DNA of 64,000 bases from WJJR01 sp964440935 (GTDB taxonomy: Bacteria; Zixibacteria; MSB-5A5; WJJR01): contig CAYTTY010000006.1 in assembly GCA_964440935.1 (NCBI GenBank), positions 1-64,000 of the forward strand, given 5' to 3'. Below are positions 8,133 through 16,496 of this stretch, piece after piece (the first letter of the stretch is position 1; each line of letters begins with the position of its first letter). The position numbers were made by a program, and so were the translations under genes. The notes beneath the pieces were generated by a model. The model saw nothing but the letters and a program-made list of their open reading frames with translations, had not been told where the DNA came from and did not search any database.

Positions 8133-9305
8133 CTAGTTCTCTGGCCCATCGCTTTTCCAAGGGAGAAACGCCAGGATAATTTCTCGTTTAGCCCGCACGC
8201 CGTCGCTTCCACGCTCAACTATTCCCATCTTCTCCAATGCACCTAGATCGCGTTGGATCGTCTTGGCGGTCTTGTTGTGATACGCCTTGGCGACTCGCGG
8301 TGTTAATTCCCGAATCTGAGCGTAGGATACTGGTGCATCTTGATCCCCCAAATCGAGAGCCAACCATCGCTGACGAATCTGCGCCGGGCTCTGCTTATCG
8401 CGAAAAACCTGATGGACATAACTTTCCCAAGTCACGTCCCACTGCTGGTTGCGTATAAACTCAAGTTGTTCTTTCAATCCCTCGACAAAGCCCGTTACTG
8501 CATATTCGATAAAAGGCAGGATGTCGCCTCCAGACTTGCTGGCATAGTCCAACTGGCGGTAGTATTCCGCACGGGTGAGATTGTAATGGTTGCTTAGCAG
8601 ATGGGCGGCCGGAGTGGGAATCCCCGATGATAGTAGGATGTGAAATTCGACCAAGCGTGCCGTGCGCCCATTGCCATCTCCAAATGGATGAATCCAAGCG
8701 AGATACAGATGGGAGACAACGGCTTTGATGATTCCGTAGACCTTGACATAGCCTTCGGGCGGCACAAAATCTCGTCCGGACAGCCACGCGCAGAGTTTCT
8801 CCAACAGGAATTCGCAGTCCTCTGCGGGAGCCCCTTGGTACGCGTTTCCCACGACTACAGAGTGTCGGCGGAGCTCGCCGGGGCGTACCGAGGAATCCAG
8901 CGGTAATCCGAAGAGCACCAGTTTGTTGAGCCGACAGAGCCGGGCAACTGTGATCTCGGTACTTCCCTCACGGACCTCTCGCTCGATTTCAGCGAAGGCG
9001 GTGACCACGTTGTTGATTTCTTTTCCATGGTATTCCAGGGACAGGGGTAGCTTCAATTGTCCGGCAAGATGTTGCTGGACCTCTTGCACCGTGAGGGGGT
9101 TGCCTTCAATGGCGGTGGTCGCTTGTGCACCCTTAGCTAAGCAAAGCCTATGCAAGAGTTCGGCGGTCCGGATTTGTAGCGGGACACCAGCGATGTGATC
9201 ACACTTTGATGCTGCTTCACCCAGTTTCATCCAAAGTGTCGGTCCGGCCTTACTGAGATCGAAGCGGAAGTTTATCCACGGATGTGTGGTTTCAAATGTC
9301 CGCAT
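8133..9305 (-). CDS. Fic family protein with winged-helix C-terminus
   Basis: 390 residues. The Fic core has the complete catalytic motif HPFGDGNGRTAR (about residues 206-217), so it is expected to transfer AMP (or another NMP) to a protein hydroxyl. The N-terminal ATTAIEGN carries the inhibitory-helix motif (S/T)xxxE(G/N), placing it with self-inhibited class II Fic enzymes. The C-terminus (about 310-385, VSYAQIRELTPRVAKAYHNKTAKTIQRDLGALEKMGIVER) is a winged-helix DNA-binding domain typical of this subfamily. It is monocistronic, with no obvious antitoxin gene beside it, consistent with in-cis inhibition. The target is unknown. Confidence 0.93.
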   Translation of the reverse strand: MRTFETTHPWINFRFDLSKAGPTLWMKLGEAASKCDHIAGVPLQIRTAELLHRLCLAKGAQATTAIEGNPLTVQEVQQHLAGQLKLPLSLEYHGKEINNVVTAFAEIEREVREGSTEITVARLCRLNKLVLFGLPLDSSVRPGELRRHSVVVGNAYQGAPAEDCEFLLEKLCAWLSGRDFVPPEGYVKVYGIIKAVVSHLYLAWIHPFGDGNGRTARLVEFHILLSSGIPTPAAHLLSNHYNLTRAEYYRQLDYASKSGGDILPFIEYAVTGFVEGLKEQLEFIRNQQWDVTWESYVHQVFRDKQSPAQIRQRWLALDLGDQDAPVSYAQIRELTPRVAKAYHNKTAKTIQRDLGALEKMGIVERGSDGVRAKREIILAFLPWKSDGPEN

Positions 9306-9521
9306 CGTTGTCCACTAGTTTTAAACTGTATAGTGCGCTGTCGTACACTGACATATGTCGTCAAAGGACGTGTGAATGTCCAGTGAAATGTCCGATATTG
9401 TGTCCGCAGTCCTGAGCATCCCTGAATCGTCCTTGGCACGTATGTATAGGCACGCAATATTCTCTCTCCGCCCTGTTCATTCGTCCGTAGTGTCATTACA
9501 CCTTCGGGTTAAGGAGATACT
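9306..9521. other. Divergent intergenic region
   Basis: 216 bp between divergent genes (Fic, minus; transporter, plus), presumably holding both promoters. It ends in AAGGAGA, a strong ribosome-binding site for the TTG start at 9522. I see no other feature. Confidence 0.4.
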
Positions 9522-10235
9522 TTGTCAACCAACCTGAACTTATTGATGGGCACCGCCGCCACCATCGGCGTCATGCACACCTTATTGGGGCCGGATCACT
9601 ATCTGCCGTTTGTGGCGATGGCCAAGGCGCGGGATTGGTCGAAAACGCGGACGGTCACAATTACGGTTCTCTGCGGAGCGGGGCATGTGTTTGGCTCCGT
9701 TGTGATTGGCATGCTCGGCGTGGCGTTGGGCTGGGCGGTCGGGTCGATGGAGGTTTTCGAAGCCCTCCGGGGCGAACTGGCTGCCTGGGCTCTGATTGGC
9801 TTCGGGCTGGCGTACGGGACCTGGGGTGTGTGGCGGGCGATCAAACGCCGACCGCACACGCATCGCCATGTCCACGCCGATGGAACTGTTCACTCACATC
9901 CTCATTCGCATGAGGACAATCATGCCCATGTCCACGATCAAGAGGATCGCACCAACATTACACCCTGGATTCTCTTCACGATCTTCGTTCTGGGTCCCTG
10001 CGAACCATTGATCCCGCTATTGATGATCCCGGCGGCCGAGCACAGTTGGTGGGGGCTTTTGATGGTGGCGGGCGTGTTTGGCATCGCCACGATCGTTACC
10101 ATGACCACAATGGCCCTGGCCCTCATCTGGGGGTTGGATTTCATCCCATTCCGCGGCCTCGAACGCTGGAGTCATGCGTTGGCGGGGTTGGCAATCTTCC
10201 TGTCAGGTGCGGCGATCCGGTGGCTGGGGTTGTAG
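9522..10235 (+). CDS. Nickel/cobalt-type transporter (NicO/UreH-like) with His-rich loop
   Basis: 237 residues, about six TM helices. The N-terminal GVMHTLLGPDHYLPFVAMAK carries the H...GPDH signature of NiCoT/UreH-like transporters; the second half has FVLGPCEPLIPLLMIPAA. Between them a cytosolic loop (about residues 112-150) is extremely His-rich (HTHRHVHADGTVHSHPHSH...HAHVHD), which suits Ni/Co/Zn binding. The start is TTG preceded by AAGGAGA; the next Met is nine residues in. Its metal cannot be told from sequence. It stands alone between the Fic gene and the convergent restriction operon. Confidence 0.8.
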   Translation: MSTNLNLLMGTAATIGVMHTLLGPDHYLPFVAMAKARDWSKTRTVTITVLCGAGHVFGSVVIGMLGVALGWAVGSMEVFEALRGELAAWALIGFGLAYGTWGVWRAIKRRPHTHRHVHADGTVHSHPHSHEDNHAHVHDQEDRTNITPWILFTIFVLGPCEPLIPLLMIPAAEHSWWGLLMVAGVFGIATIVTMTTMALALIWGLDFIPFRGLERWSHALAGLAIFLSGAAIRWLGL

Positions 10236-10254
10236 GGAAGTAACCTGAATAGAA

Positions 10255-10443
10255 TCACGTGGCTCGCCCCTTTCGAACTGTGACGAGTGTCTGAGGATCT
10301 GAAATGAGATCGCCGCGTTTGATGGCGGTTTTCAGTGCGGTCTCAATATCTTCGCGGACCCTCTTCCCAAGTTTTCTGTGTCCGAGCTTTATTGACGTCT
10401 GTTTGAGAATGAACTCAATTTTGCGATTCCCCTCCTCAGACAC
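10255..10443 (-). CDS. Small protein of unknown function after the Type III mod gene
   Basis: 62 residues from a GTG (10443), charged and helical (LGKRVREDIETALKTAIKRG). The open frame extends about 22 codons further upstream to just after a TGA. There AAAGGAGGATCA, a near-perfect ribosome-binding site, is followed by ATC rather than ATG, so the true start may be that ATC (or a mutated ATG), giving SIAHGDHSQEEIIRTLVSVVSEEG.... It is the last minus-strand ORF of the Type III restriction operon. I do not recognise a family. Confidence 0.4.
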   Translation of the reverse strand: MSEEGNRKIEFILKQTSIKLGHRKLGKRVREDIETALKTAIKRGDLISDPQTLVTVRKGRAT

Positions 10444-10540
10444 TACCGAAACCAGGGTACGAATTATCTCTTCCTGAGAATGGTCTCCGTGCGCGATTGA
10501 TCCTCCTTTGGCTCAGTCAGTTGAGAAAAGTTTCGGTTTT

Positions 10541-12880
10541 CTATCCCACGTTCACCGGCACCAGCGTCATTGTGTCATTCCCGAAGATGTCAATCACCTT
10601 AACTGCAACAACATAGCGGCCGGGCTTGGGGTATGTGTGCCAGGCAGTGCTCAGTTCGAGGTTCCGGTCTTTGCGGGTGCGGAAGCTCTGCCACTCGTTC
10701 TCAAAGATGTAGGCCCCGGTCCAGCGGTCTTCGAATTCAATCAGGCCGTCATCGGCGGTGACGACTCCCGGTAAGTCACCCGTCTTGCCGAAGGCCTTCG
10801 GCGCCTTGATGATCTCCTTGCGGCTTTCGTAGTTGAAGTCGACGGCCCAGTAATCCACCCAATCGGTCCAATGTTTGGTCAGGGTCTCACGGGTTATCAC
10901 ACCCTGCTTATCTTTGCTCACCTTGACCAAATGACCCTGATCACAGACGACTTCGCTTTTGCCTTCTTTCAGTTCGGCGGCGATGGAGTCCAGAACGCCC
11001 TGCGAGTAGTAAACCGAGAAATCGGTCAATTCGATGGAGACTCGCAGCTTGTCGGCCTTGTCATAGCGGGGCGTGGCTTCAATGTAGCTGACATCGAAGA
11101 ACCGCACCTGACCCTTCTCGACGGCTCGTTTTTCAAAGACCTCTGGTGGGATGATCTTCGGTGCAAGGTCGATTCCCTTTTGCTTGGCTTCGTCAAGTGA
11201 TGCGGGAAAAAGGCCCATCTCAAATTCAAAGGCCAGAATGTCGGCCCGCGTCACTTGTCGTTTGCGGCATTCCAGAATTACCTCTTCAACAAAGAGCCGT
11301 CCGACGGGGAGATTGATCGGTCCAACGACAACGAGCCGCCCGGCCAATTTGCCATGAAAGAAAGCATCATTTTCCAGTGGCTGTGCCCGATACGCTTTCA
11401 AGATTAACTCGCGGTACTCCTGCTCTTTGCGCGCGAGGGCCTCGGTTTTCCGTTTGCCGGTGAGCCGCGAGTCGATGTTGAGATACGCCTGACGCTCATA
11501 GCGGCCCAGATTGAGCACTTCAAATGCGTGAAACGGTTTGCCTTCGGCTTTGAGTTCGCGCTGGACCTGGATCAAGCGCTTGCGGGTGGTATGGATGGCG
11601 AACTTGCCGAGATCGGTGGCGATCCATTTGCGGCCGAGTTTCTCGGCGACGGCGGCAGTGGTTCCACTTCCGCAAAAGAAGTCTGCAACCAAATCTCCGT
11701 CACGGCTACCCATGGAAACGATTCGTTCTAGAAGAGCTTCAGGCTTCTGTGTTCTATAGCCAGTTGCTTCGCGAGATCCGCCAGCCAGATACGCAATGTC
11801 GTTCCAGTTGTCACTGAGCGGAACCCCCGGCATCTCATCGAGAAACATAATTCTACATCTCTTGATAGGTTTGCCCCCCTTTCCCAACTTAATGCGACCG
11901 TGACTGTTTGGAACCTCTGTTTGTGGTGCATTCCACAGTTCTTCCATCTTTTCGGGAGAGGTTCTCCAACGCGCGAGTGTTCCGTGGAAGTCGTACGCCT
12001 TCATGGACCCGCGAGGATCGAGCATGTTTTCACACTTGTACAGTCGGCCTGACGGTAGCTGCCGCCACTCTGCTCCAAGATACTCATGACTATAGGGGTT
12101 AAAGATAGGGTTGAGTAAAGACATCGGCGATCGTGAATAATAGAGAATCGAGTCTTTAACTCGACCCAATTGTCCTGTCGCATCGTTGTGCGACGCAGCT
12201 CGAACCCAAGTGATTTCATTTCTGAAGTTTTTTCTGCCAAATACTTCATCCATTGCCAAACGAATAGTACTGTTAGTTCGCCAATCGCAGTGGACGTAGA
12301 TACTTCCGTCTTGGGCTAAAGCATCTCGCATCAGGATCAGTCGCTCGTAGATCATCGCAATAAACGAATCAGCACCACGCCCCCAAGTATCCCGATAGGC
12401 AATCTGCTCAAGCAAATTCGGTTCTTTGTGGAACGTCTCACCGCCTATTTCGATGTCCATTGAGAAGTCGGCGCCCACATCGAACGGCGGGTCGATGTAG
12501 ATGAGTTTGAGTCCACCCGCGTCTTCGATTTGTTGCCGGAGCGCGCCGGACTTCAGAGAAGATAGAATCAGTTTGTTGTCGCCCCAGATCAGTTTGTTTG
12601 TCCAGCCCTTGGCCTGCTGACCGTGCATTGCCAACGCGAGTTCTTGGTCTTCTTTCTTTTCACGCCGGGGTTCATCGATGTGTTCGATTGTTTGAAACGG
12701 TAAGACGGTCGTGCAAACGTCGCGTGTCTTTCCCGCCCATACCAGTTCGACTTCGCGTTTGTCTTCGAACAGCACGAACCGGTACTTCTCGGGGATGTAT
12801 TGTCCCTCGCGGATACGTTCGGTCAGGTCGCGCTTTTCGGCGTCGGTGAGTTCGTAGTTGGGGTTGCCGTTCTTTTTCAT
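10541..12880 (-). CDS. Type III restriction-modification system DNA methyltransferase (Mod)
   Basis: 779 residues from ATG 12880; a longer ORF to 12928 adds 16 unlikely residues. Beta-class amino-methyltransferase order: catalytic motif IV as IDPPF (about residue 126), target-recognition region in the middle, then the AdoMet motif FFCGSGTTAAVAEKLGRKW (about 390). The N-terminal YIPEKYRFVLFEDKREVELVW is usual for this Mod subgroup. It protects the host sites and provides DNA specificity for the Res subunit. It lies downstream of the four-helix protein (13-bp gap) and res, all on the minus strand, so this is an operon. The DPPF variant instead of DPPY is common in N6-adenine methylases of this kind. 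Confidence 0.93.
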   Translation of the reverse strand: MKKNGNPNYELTDAEKRDLTERIREGQYIPEKYRFVLFEDKREVELVWAGKTRDVCTTVLPFQTIEHIDEPRREKKEDQELALAMHGQQAKGWTNKLIWGDNKLILSSLKSGALRQQIEDAGGLKLIYIDPPFDVGADFSMDIEIGGETFHKEPNLLEQIAYRDTWGRGADSFIAMIYERLILMRDALAQDGSIYVHCDWRTNSTIRLAMDEVFGRKNFRNEITWVRAASHNDATGQLGRVKDSILYYSRSPMSLLNPIFNPYSHEYLGAEWRQLPSGRLYKCENMLDPRGSMKAYDFHGTLARWRTSPEKMEELWNAPQTEVPNSHGRIKLGKGGKPIKRCRIMFLDEMPGVPLSDNWNDIAYLAGGSREATGYRTQKPEALLERIVSMGSRDGDLVADFFCGSGTTAAVAEKLGRKWIATDLGKFAIHTTRKRLIQVQRELKAEGKPFHAFEVLNLGRYERQAYLNIDSRLTGKRKTEALARKEQEYRELILKAYRAQPLENDAFFHGKLAGRLVVVGPINLPVGRLFVEEVILECRKRQVTRADILAFEFEMGLFPASLDEAKQKGIDLAPKIIPPEVFEKRAVEKGQVRFFDVSYIEATPRYDKADKLRVSIELTDFSVYYSQGVLDSIAAELKEGKSEVVCDQGHLVKVSKDKQGVITRETLTKHWTDWVDYWAVDFNYESRKEIIKAPKAFGKTGDLPGVVTADDGLIEFEDRWTGAYIFENEWQSFRTRKDRNLELSTAWHTYPKPGRYVVAVKVIDIFGNDTMTLVPVNVG

Positions 12881-12893
12881 TGCGTTGCACGTC

Positions 12894-13448
12894 CTATGGT
12901 CGTTTGCGGCGGGCGTTCGTGCGGGCACGGTAGAGCCGCTCGGTGAAGCCGCCGTCTTTCAGGAATGCCTGTTCGAGCTGGCGGAGCTGCTGGTCGAGCA
13001 GGTAGTTGGTTTGGTGGATCAGGCAAATGACTGTGTTGGCGGCAATCTCGGGCGGGGATGTCTCGATATAGGGCTGATAGGTCTGATAGGACCTATTCTT
13101 GGCGTAGGCGAGGCGGCGGATGGTCTGGGCTTTGGGGTGTTCTTTAGGCCAGAGTGCGTGGCCGCGCTGGCGGAGGAAATCTTGATAGTCGAGGAGCAGT
13201 TCTTCGAGGCTGGCCCGGGCCACGCCGACGAGCTTGAGTTCCATCTTCTTGGATGTACCCGATGCCTGGCTGCCTTCGGCGATATTCTGTCGTCCGCTGC
13301 GGGCGGCTTGCACCATCTGGTCGTGGGTGCGCGAGCGGCGATCAATGAAGCGATCACAGAATCGCACCGTCGCATCATATACCAACTCCGCGTGCTGAAA
13401 TGACTTGAGAGTCTTGTAGCCGCCGTGTGGTGGGATGAGGTCGGTCAT
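12894..13448 (-). CDS. Four-helix-bundle protein of a Type III restriction operon
   Basis: 184 residues. The core (HAELVYDATVRFCDRFIDRRSRTHDQMVQAARSGRQNIAEGSQASGTSK) is the S23/four-helix-bundle pattern (RSRTHDQMVQAARS..QNIAEG). It is followed by the longer C-terminal section seen in the four-helix-bundle-suffix subgroup (LIHQTNYLLDQQLRQLEQAFLKDGG). Genes of this subgroup are often found inside restriction loci, as here, exactly between res and mod. Its function is not established; a structural or assembly role in the complex is inference. Confidence 0.85.
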   Translation of the reverse strand: MTDLIPPHGGYKTLKSFQHAELVYDATVRFCDRFIDRRSRTHDQMVQAARSGRQNIAEGSQASGTSKKMELKLVGVARASLEELLLDYQDFLRQRGHALWPKEHPKAQTIRRLAYAKNRSYQTYQPYIETSPPEIAANTVICLIHQTNYLLDQQLRQLEQAFLKDGGFTERLYRARTNARRKRP

Positions 13449-13466
13449 GAGAATAGGTCTTATAGG

Positions 13467-16187
13467 TCAGATGGGTCCAATTGGCGCCTGATACTCCGTG
13501 AAGCTGGCTGCAAGGCCGGCGAATGAAGCTGGTTTGTGTTGATCAAAGCCGGCTTGATCGACATAGACAAAGCGATAGGTCGCCTCGCCATCGGCTGCCG
13601 TGGCATCGTCACACCACTCACGCAGTCGCGCCATCTTTTGCGGGAGATCGAGTTCCTCTCGCCCTTTGGTTTCCACGATCCAGATCGTGCCGTCGGTTGT
13701 CCGGACGATGAAATCAGGCGTGTACGTGGACAAATCGCCATCGGCCTTCACGTAATCGATCCGAAATCCAACGGCAAAGTAGTTCTTCGCGAATGCAGCA
13801 ACATCCTCGGCATCGTGAAGGAATCGAGCAAAGGTCAACTCGAAGCCCCCGGACTGTGCTTCACCGACGATGCGATTGAAGATGCACTTTTCAGATTCGA
13901 GAAAGGGCCGGTATTCCGTTGTAAAAGGCCGGGTATGGCTTAGACGAATGCGGTCCTCGACGTGAGTGGTCCCGGTATCTTGAATGGTCAGCGCATTGAT
14001 GGCCTTCTTGAAGCTGTCGAAGAGCAATTTACCGGCTTCGGGCTCGGACAGGTTGCGCAAAACTACCGGGTCCTCCAGCTCTACCGGTGCCGGACTGAAC
14101 AGATGCTCTCGTGTGAACTCTTTGACTTTGCCATAGAGGACATCATATCCCCCAACAAGCCGGAGTTCTTTAAGAAGCTGGCGAGAGAAGAAAGCGATCA
14201 CGGATCGATAGTCTGCCGGTCCGGAAGTATCGATTGTAATTGTATGGTCGATCCCTGAGTCCAGCATTCGTTTGAAGACAATTTCCCGCGTCTCTTCGGG
14301 TGTAAACGATTTTAGCGGAAGCTTCTTGTTCCCCAAGTTCGCTGGGTCCAACTCGTCGAGTTCCTTAAACTCGCGGTAGAAGCGGCGCGTTAACTTGGGA
14401 ATGGCAATGTCGAGTTGCTCCACATTCTTCTTTTTGTTCTCCTGGTCGACTTCCACGACGAGTGAATCACGTCCAGTCCAACCGGCTCCCATTGGTCGAT
14501 ATTCAAGGGTCACGCCTTCGCTCTGAATAGACTCGACAAAATCCATGAACGCCGGTGTGCCCATCACGGAGATTGTCTCCCGTCCATTGGCGCCGAAGTA
14601 CATGGGGCGCAGCCCGCGCCCGAGAGTTTGCTCCGGTAAGATGTTCGATTTCGACGAATACGGTCGTAGCCCGACAATGGTCGTCACGTTACGAACATCC
14701 CAACCTTCTTTGAGCATCATGACCGAGACAATCGCCTTGTACGGGGAGGTCCAATCGTCGATTTTGCGGGCCGCCTCGCGCAGCCGCTCGAGTTCATCAC
14801 GCGCCTTGCCAGATGCGGCCTCGCTGATTTCGCCGTTCTTCTTGGTATGAATGACCAAGACGCTGTCTTGCAGCTCCGGGCAGATCTTCGCAAGGTAGTC
14901 TCCAACCTCATCGCAGTTGCGGGTATCGTCAACCATGACAAACAACACAGCTTTTTTGCCCAGCTTTTCATGGTCGGCGTAGCTCTTCCGCCACTCTTCA
15001 ATGCCGAGGTTCAGGTAGTCCGTGTATTTCTCTGTGAAAATCGCGCTGGCTTGTTCATGCAGTTTCGCCCTGCTGGCCGCGTCTGGGAGCACCGGATGTT
15101 TGACGACATTCTGATGGATCGCTTCGACAAGGGGATAGTCTGACACTGTCTGAACAAATATCGCGCCATTATCGTGACGTGGCGTTGCGGTCACATCGAC
15201 TTGCAGGGACAGGCGAGTGTCCTTCTGCAGCATGCGGTGGTGGATGTCTTGAATCGATTTAAACCAGGCCATCCGTGGATTGTGGATGTGATGGGCTTCA
15301 TCATTGAATACAACGAGTTCATCGACTTCCCGGATGATCTCCCCGAGATCGACTTTGCTGTCTGTGGTCTTTCCACTTGGTTTTGGCCCGAATGGGCCCA
15401 AAAAGTAATCCCGAAGATCATCATCTTCCAAAGACGGTTCGGGAATATCCTGCAAATACACGCGATGGATGTTGGTGAGAAAGAGATTTCCCGTGTCGCG
15501 CATGGCGCGCACTTCGTCCTGCAAATGGACGGTCAGGTGGAAGTCGTCCTGCCAGTTCTGTCCTTCAAAACCGTTTTCGGGTCGGATCGGATCATCGTAG
15601 AAAATCTTCAATCCATCAAAGTCAGTACGCAAACGGTCGAGCACGATGATGTTTGGCGCGATGAGGAGGAAGTTGCGCGACAATGGAGAATCCGGCTCAT
15701 AGAGTTTGTGGTAGTAACTCCAGGCCATTAAAAGGGAGATGATTTTGGTCTTACCTGCACCGGTTGCCATCTTCAGGACATAGCGTGGCCAATCCTCATG
15801 AAACATCCCCGTTGAGACATCACCAGAGGAGTCGAAGCGCATCATGTCGTACTTGTCACGGGCTTGCTTGACCTCGAACAGCCAGATGACGCTCTCAACT
15901 GCCTCACGCTGGGCGAAGTAGTACCGGAACTGCGCAAGTTTCCCGTCTGCGTTCTCTTTGGCATGCTCCTTCTCAAACCACCACTTCATGAGGGAGGTGG
16001 ACGTGGCCGAAGCCCCGCTGTAGCCATTCTTGCGCCACGAGTGCACTTCGGCGCGGATTTTTGCCACAAGGGGTGGGATCAGTCGGTCATAAGTAGTCTC
16101 TCGCAATGCCTCGTCGGCTGGGAACCAACGATGCCGAGGATCCAGTGGATCGTGCGGAGAGGCAGGGAATTCGGTGTGAAGCGCCAT
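13467..16187 (-). CDS. Type III restriction enzyme, Res subunit
   Basis: 906 residues. Superfamily 2 helicase core: Walker A MATGAGKT (about residue 138), motif II NDEAHH (about 296), motif III-like DVTATPR (about 333), and motif VI region LPEQTLGRGLRPM (about 540). The C-terminus has the PD-(D/E)xK-type nuclease residues in TPDFIVRTTDGTIWIVETKG (about 820-840). It cleaves DNA after ATP-driven communication between two inversely oriented Mod sites. It is the first gene of the minus-strand res / four-helix / mod operon. All motifs look intact, so the system should be active. Confidence 0.93.
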   Translation of the reverse strand: MALHTEFPASPHDPLDPRHRWFPADEALRETTYDRLIPPLVAKIRAEVHSWRKNGYSGASATSTSLMKWWFEKEHAKENADGKLAQFRYYFAQREAVESVIWLFEVKQARDKYDMMRFDSSGDVSTGMFHEDWPRYVLKMATGAGKTKIISLLMAWSYYHKLYEPDSPLSRNFLLIAPNIIVLDRLRTDFDGLKIFYDDPIRPENGFEGQNWQDDFHLTVHLQDEVRAMRDTGNLFLTNIHRVYLQDIPEPSLEDDDLRDYFLGPFGPKPSGKTTDSKVDLGEIIREVDELVVFNDEAHHIHNPRMAWFKSIQDIHHRMLQKDTRLSLQVDVTATPRHDNGAIFVQTVSDYPLVEAIHQNVVKHPVLPDAASRAKLHEQASAIFTEKYTDYLNLGIEEWRKSYADHEKLGKKAVLFVMVDDTRNCDEVGDYLAKICPELQDSVLVIHTKKNGEISEAASGKARDELERLREAARKIDDWTSPYKAIVSVMMLKEGWDVRNVTTIVGLRPYSSKSNILPEQTLGRGLRPMYFGANGRETISVMGTPAFMDFVESIQSEGVTLEYRPMGAGWTGRDSLVVEVDQENKKKNVEQLDIAIPKLTRRFYREFKELDELDPANLGNKKLPLKSFTPEETREIVFKRMLDSGIDHTITIDTSGPADYRSVIAFFSRQLLKELRLVGGYDVLYGKVKEFTREHLFSPAPVELEDPVVLRNLSEPEAGKLLFDSFKKAINALTIQDTGTTHVEDRIRLSHTRPFTTEYRPFLESEKCIFNRIVGEAQSGGFELTFARFLHDAEDVAAFAKNYFAVGFRIDYVKADGDLSTYTPDFIVRTTDGTIWIVETKGREELDLPQKMARLREWCDDATAADGEATYRFVYVDQAGFDQHKPASFAGLAASFTEYQAPIGPI

Positions 16188-16204
16188 AGGTATGCCTGTT
16201 CTAC

Positions 16205-16496
16205 ATGATTTCTAAGCCCTTGCAATCAATCGATTATAGACGTTTGGCGCAAAGAATGCAATCAGGTGAGTATTCCTCGGCGCTACAGTGTAGACTCGCC
16301 TTGAAGGGTTCGGCGCTCCCAGGACGGGACTCCCGGGAGGATACTTCCGATTGGGGATCCCCCCGTATCCTTGCCATCCTCCGCCACAAACCGTTTGAAA
16401 ATTGGGGCGATTGACGCTATCGTGCCGATTCGTTTCGCCGGCGCAGAGGGCTGCGTGACGGGCGGATCAAGTTGAGTCAAACGGAGTTGCCCCATT
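16205..16496. other. Divergent intergenic region before the MutL-like gene
   Basis: About 290 bp between the res start (minus) and the MutL-like gene (plus). It should contain both promoters. A short inverted segment around 16310-16345 (GGACGGGACTCCCGGGAGG) could form a hairpin. Nothing else stands out. Confidence 0.3.

Noticed and set aside
13536..13943. 135-codon plus-strand frame over res
   Set aside because: Fully antisense to the nuclease part of Res, which has intact motifs.
8133..16187. Defence island
   Set aside because: Only one clear defence system (Type III restriction-modification) is present; the Fic protein and metal transporter are not evidently linked to it.
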